From: JAJXWB01 sp047605445
GTDB taxonomy: Bacteria > Pseudomonadota > Alphaproteobacteria > Rhizobiales > Beijerinckiaceae
Direction of reading: 5' to 3'
Assembly: GCA_047605445.1 (NCBI GenBank)
Contig: JASGFP010000017.1
Span: forward strand, 1-39,388
Length of the DNA stretch: 39,388 nt
Shown in pieces: positions 37,553-39,388 of the stretch (position 1 is the stretch's first letter; every line of letters begins with the position of its first letter). The position numbers and the translations under genes are program-made. A model generated the notes under the pieces. That model did not search any database, was not told where the DNA came from, and saw only the letters and a list, made by a program, of their open reading frames with translations.

Positions 37553-38868
37553 TGGGCGTGTCCGTAAATCTGCCGCGTATGCGTCCCCTGTCGTCGCGCA
37601 AGAGCGCGATTTTGTCGGTTCTGGACGTCGGAACCAGCAAGATCGTCTGCCTGATCGCGCGCCTCGATCCCATCGAGCCCGGCCAGCCTTCGCGCGGCCG
37701 GACGCACGGCTGCCGCATTCTCGGCATCGGCCACCAGCGTTCGCGCGGCATGAAGGCCGGCCAGATCGTCGACATGGAGGAGGCCGAAACGGCCATCCGT
37801 CTCGCGGTCGACGCCGCCGAGCGCATGGCGGGCGTGCAGGTCGACAGCGTGATCGTCTGCGCTTCGGGCGGGCGAATTTCCTCGCAGCATTTCCAGGCCA
37901 AGGTCGCGGTCGGCGAAAGGTCCGTCGGCGAGCCGGACGTGCATCGCGTGCTCGAAGCGACCTGCGCCCGCAGCGAGCGCGACGGCCGCTCGGTGCTGCA
38001 TTCGCTGCCGACCAGCTTCTCGGTCGACGGCGCGGAAAATATCCGTGACCCCAAGGGCATGATCGGCGACGAACTCGCCGCCCACCTGCATGTCGTTTCC
38101 ACCGACGCCGCCGCGATCCGCAATCTCGGTCTTGCCGTCGAGCGCTGTCATCTGACCGTCGAGGCTTTTGTCGCCTCGCCCTATGCTTCGGCGCTGGCGA
38201 CGCTCGGCGACGACGAGGCCGAGATCGGCGCGACCGTGATCGACTTCGGCGGCGGCTCGACCTCGGTCGCCGTTTTCTCCGGCGGCGCGCTGATCCACAT
38301 GGACTGCGTGGCGGTCGGCGGCAATCACGTCACGCTCGACGTGGCGCGCGGGCTCAATGTGCGCCTCAACGGCGCCGAACGGCTCAAGACACTGTACGGC
38401 AGCGCCATCCTCGCGCCGACCGACGAGCGCGAGACCATCGCCATCGAACATGTCGGCGACGACGCCGGCCAGGCCACGCATCTGCCGCGTTCGCAGCTCG
38501 TACGCATCATCCGCCCGCGGGTGGAAGAGATCGTCGAGCTGGTGCGCGACCGGCTGCGCCAGCAGGGCCGGCCCCTACATGCGGGCTCGCGCATCGTGCT
38601 GACGGGCGGGGCGAGCCAACTCACCGGCCTGCCGGAAACGGTGCGCCGCATCGTCGGCGGGCAGGTGCGCATCGGGCGGCCGGTCGGCGTGCAGGGTCTG
38701 CCCGAATCCGGCAAGAGCCCGGCGTTCGCCGGCTCCGTCGGCCTGCTGGTCTATCCGCAGGTGGCTGGACAGGAACATTTCGAGCCGAGCCGCGAGCGTC
38801 TCGCGGCGGCTGTGGGGGCTGACGGCTATTTCGCCCGGGTCGGGCGGTGGCTGAAAGAGAGTTTTTGA
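37552..38868 (+). CDS. ftsA: Cell division protein FtsA
   Basis: An actin-like ATPase that tethers FtsZ to the membrane. It is 438 aa. The phosphate-1 motif is VLDVGTSKIVCLI, the 1C/SHS2 domain contains GHQRSRGMKAGQIVDMEEAE, DFGGGSTSVAVF is the phosphate-2 motif, IVLTGGASQLTGLPE is the adenosine motif and the C-terminus GYFARVGRWLKESF is the amphipathic membrane-targeting helix. The first ATG overlaps the ftsQ stop (TGATG). A 93-base gap separates it from ftsZ. Confidence 0.95.
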   Translation: MGVSVNLPRMRPLSSRKSAILSVLDVGTSKIVCLIARLDPIEPGQPSRGRTHGCRILGIGHQRSRGMKAGQIVDMEEAETAIRLAVDAAERMAGVQVDSVIVCASGGRISSQHFQAKVAVGERSVGEPDVHRVLEATCARSERDGRSVLHSLPTSFSVDGAENIRDPKGMIGDELAAHLHVVSTDAAAIRNLGLAVERCHLTVEAFVASPYASALATLGDDEAEIGATVIDFGGGSTSVAVFSGGALIHMDCVAVGGNHVTLDVARGLNVRLNGAERLKTLYGSAILAPTDERETIAIEHVGDDAGQATHLPRSQLVRIIRPRVEEIVELVRDRLRQQGRPLHAGSRIVLTGGASQLTGLPETVRRIVGGQVRIGRPVGVQGLPESGKSPAFAGSVGLLVYPQVAGQEHFEPSRERLAAAVGADGYFARVGRWLKESF

Positions 38869-38961
38869 GTCGAGACCGGCGGGGAAGCGGCGGCGGAACC
38901 CGACGGGATCAAGTGAAACCGGGGCGCGTATGTGCGGTCCATTGGAAAAGAGGCTGAGGCG

Positions 38962-39388
38962 ATGACGATCAATCTGAAGGGACCCGAGCTGCGCGAGCTC
39001 AAGCCCAGGATCATGGTGTGCGGCGTGGGCGGCGGCGGCTGCAACGCTGTCAACAACATGATCACGTCCGGCTTGACCGGCGTCGATTTCATCGTCGCCA
39101 ATACCGATGCGCAGGCGCTGATGACGTCCAAGGCGGACCGCATCATCCAGATGGGCCTGCAGGTCACCGAGGGTCTCGGCGCCGGCGCGCAGCCGGAAGT
39201 CGGGCGCGCGGCCGCCGAAGAGGCGATCGAGGAAATCCGCGATCACCTGCAGGGCGCGCATATGTGCTTCGTCACCGCCGGCATGGGCGGCGGCACCGGC
39301 ACGGGCGCGGCGCCGATCATCGCGCGTACGGCGCGCGACATGGGCATCCTGACCGTCGGCGTCGTCACCAAGCCGTTCCAGTTCGAGG
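38962..39388 (+). CDS. ftsZ: Cell division protein FtsZ (5' part, cut by the window end)
   Basis: A tubulin-like GTPase forming the division ring; the first 142 residues are in the window. GVGGGGCNAVNNMI (21-34) is the T1 loop, NTDAQAL (47-53) the T2/T3 region, and GGGTGTG (109-115) the tubulin signature T4 loop. The N-terminus MTINLKGPELRELKP is typical of alphaproteobacterial FtsZ. The ATG at 38962 follows GAGG at good spacing. The reading frame is open to the last base. The 93-base gap before it shows no clear promoter or terminator. Confidence 0.97.
   Translation, partial: MTINLKGPELRELKPRIMVCGVGGGGCNAVNNMITSGLTGVDFIVANTDAQALMTSKADRIIQMGLQVTEGLGAGAQPEVGRAAAEEAIEEIRDHLQGAHMCFVTAGMGGGTGTGAAPIIARTARDMGILTVGVVTKPFQFE

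Noticed and set aside
38969..38985. A 14-base identity (aatctgaagggacc) shared with bases 2081-2094 after ettA
   Set aside because: One copy encodes the conserved FtsZ N-terminus and there is no shared flank; chance is sufficient.

Overview
The window is a high-GC stretch of a bacterial chromosome. Gene content, order and protein character point to an alphaproteobacterium of the Hyphomicrobiales (Rhizobiales), perhaps a Beijerinckiaceae/Methylocystaceae-type organism; the family-level guess is inference, the class-level one is well supported. Nearly all of it is ordinary chromosomal housekeeping sequence. I see no tRNA, CRISPR array, prophage, transposase or insertion sequence.

Left part (1-9374): a peculiar A-free G/T-rich edge and a small reverse-strand ORF, then the ABC-F translation factor ettA, a zinc-free quinone oxidoreductase and a small secreted PsiF-repeat protein closed by a good terminator. 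Next is a methionine-cycle block: an ArsR-type HTH/SAM-methyltransferase-fold regulator (SahR-like) with a perfect 18-bp palindrome just upstream, metF one base behind it, a dispersed palindromic repeat, and full-length B12-dependent metH.

Middle part (9380-19925): short, differently oriented transcription units. They are a DUF2254 membrane protein with an SDR (reverse), a TfdA/TauD-type dioxygenase, a CDF cation transporter behind an AmpD-like amidase with a peptidoglycan-binding domain (reverse), a secreted lytic transglycosylase, an acyl-CoA synthetase, a cluster of inverted repeats, a VOC protein (reverse), a probable 51-codon gene, the RNase P RNA gene rnpB with its promoter, an acyltransferase-3 membrane protein and a small secreted protein.

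Right part (20128-39388): the division and cell wall (dcw) cluster in canonical order: mraZ, rsmH, ftsL, ftsI, murE, murF, mraY, murD, ftsW, murG, murC, murB, a polytopic membrane protein, ddl, ftsQ, ftsA and the 5' part of ftsZ. Most junctions overlap by 1-4 bases or are separated by 0-5 bases, so this is probably one long operon with internal promoters. It starts from a recognisable sigma-70 promoter (TTGACG, 17 bp, TATCCC) covered by four CCC(A/G) boxes exactly 10 bp apart, the layout expected of MraZ autoregulation. Together the genes make UDP-MurNAc-pentapeptide (murC, murD, murE, murF, murB, ddl), lipid I and II (mraY, murG) and the divisome (ftsL, ftsI, ftsW, ftsQ, ftsA, ftsZ).

I did not find a clearly new biological system. 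The items most worth a second look are the regulatory palindromes, the AT-rich odd-codon patch inside ddl, the extra membrane protein inside the dcw cluster with a repeat pair at its start, and two small ORFs.
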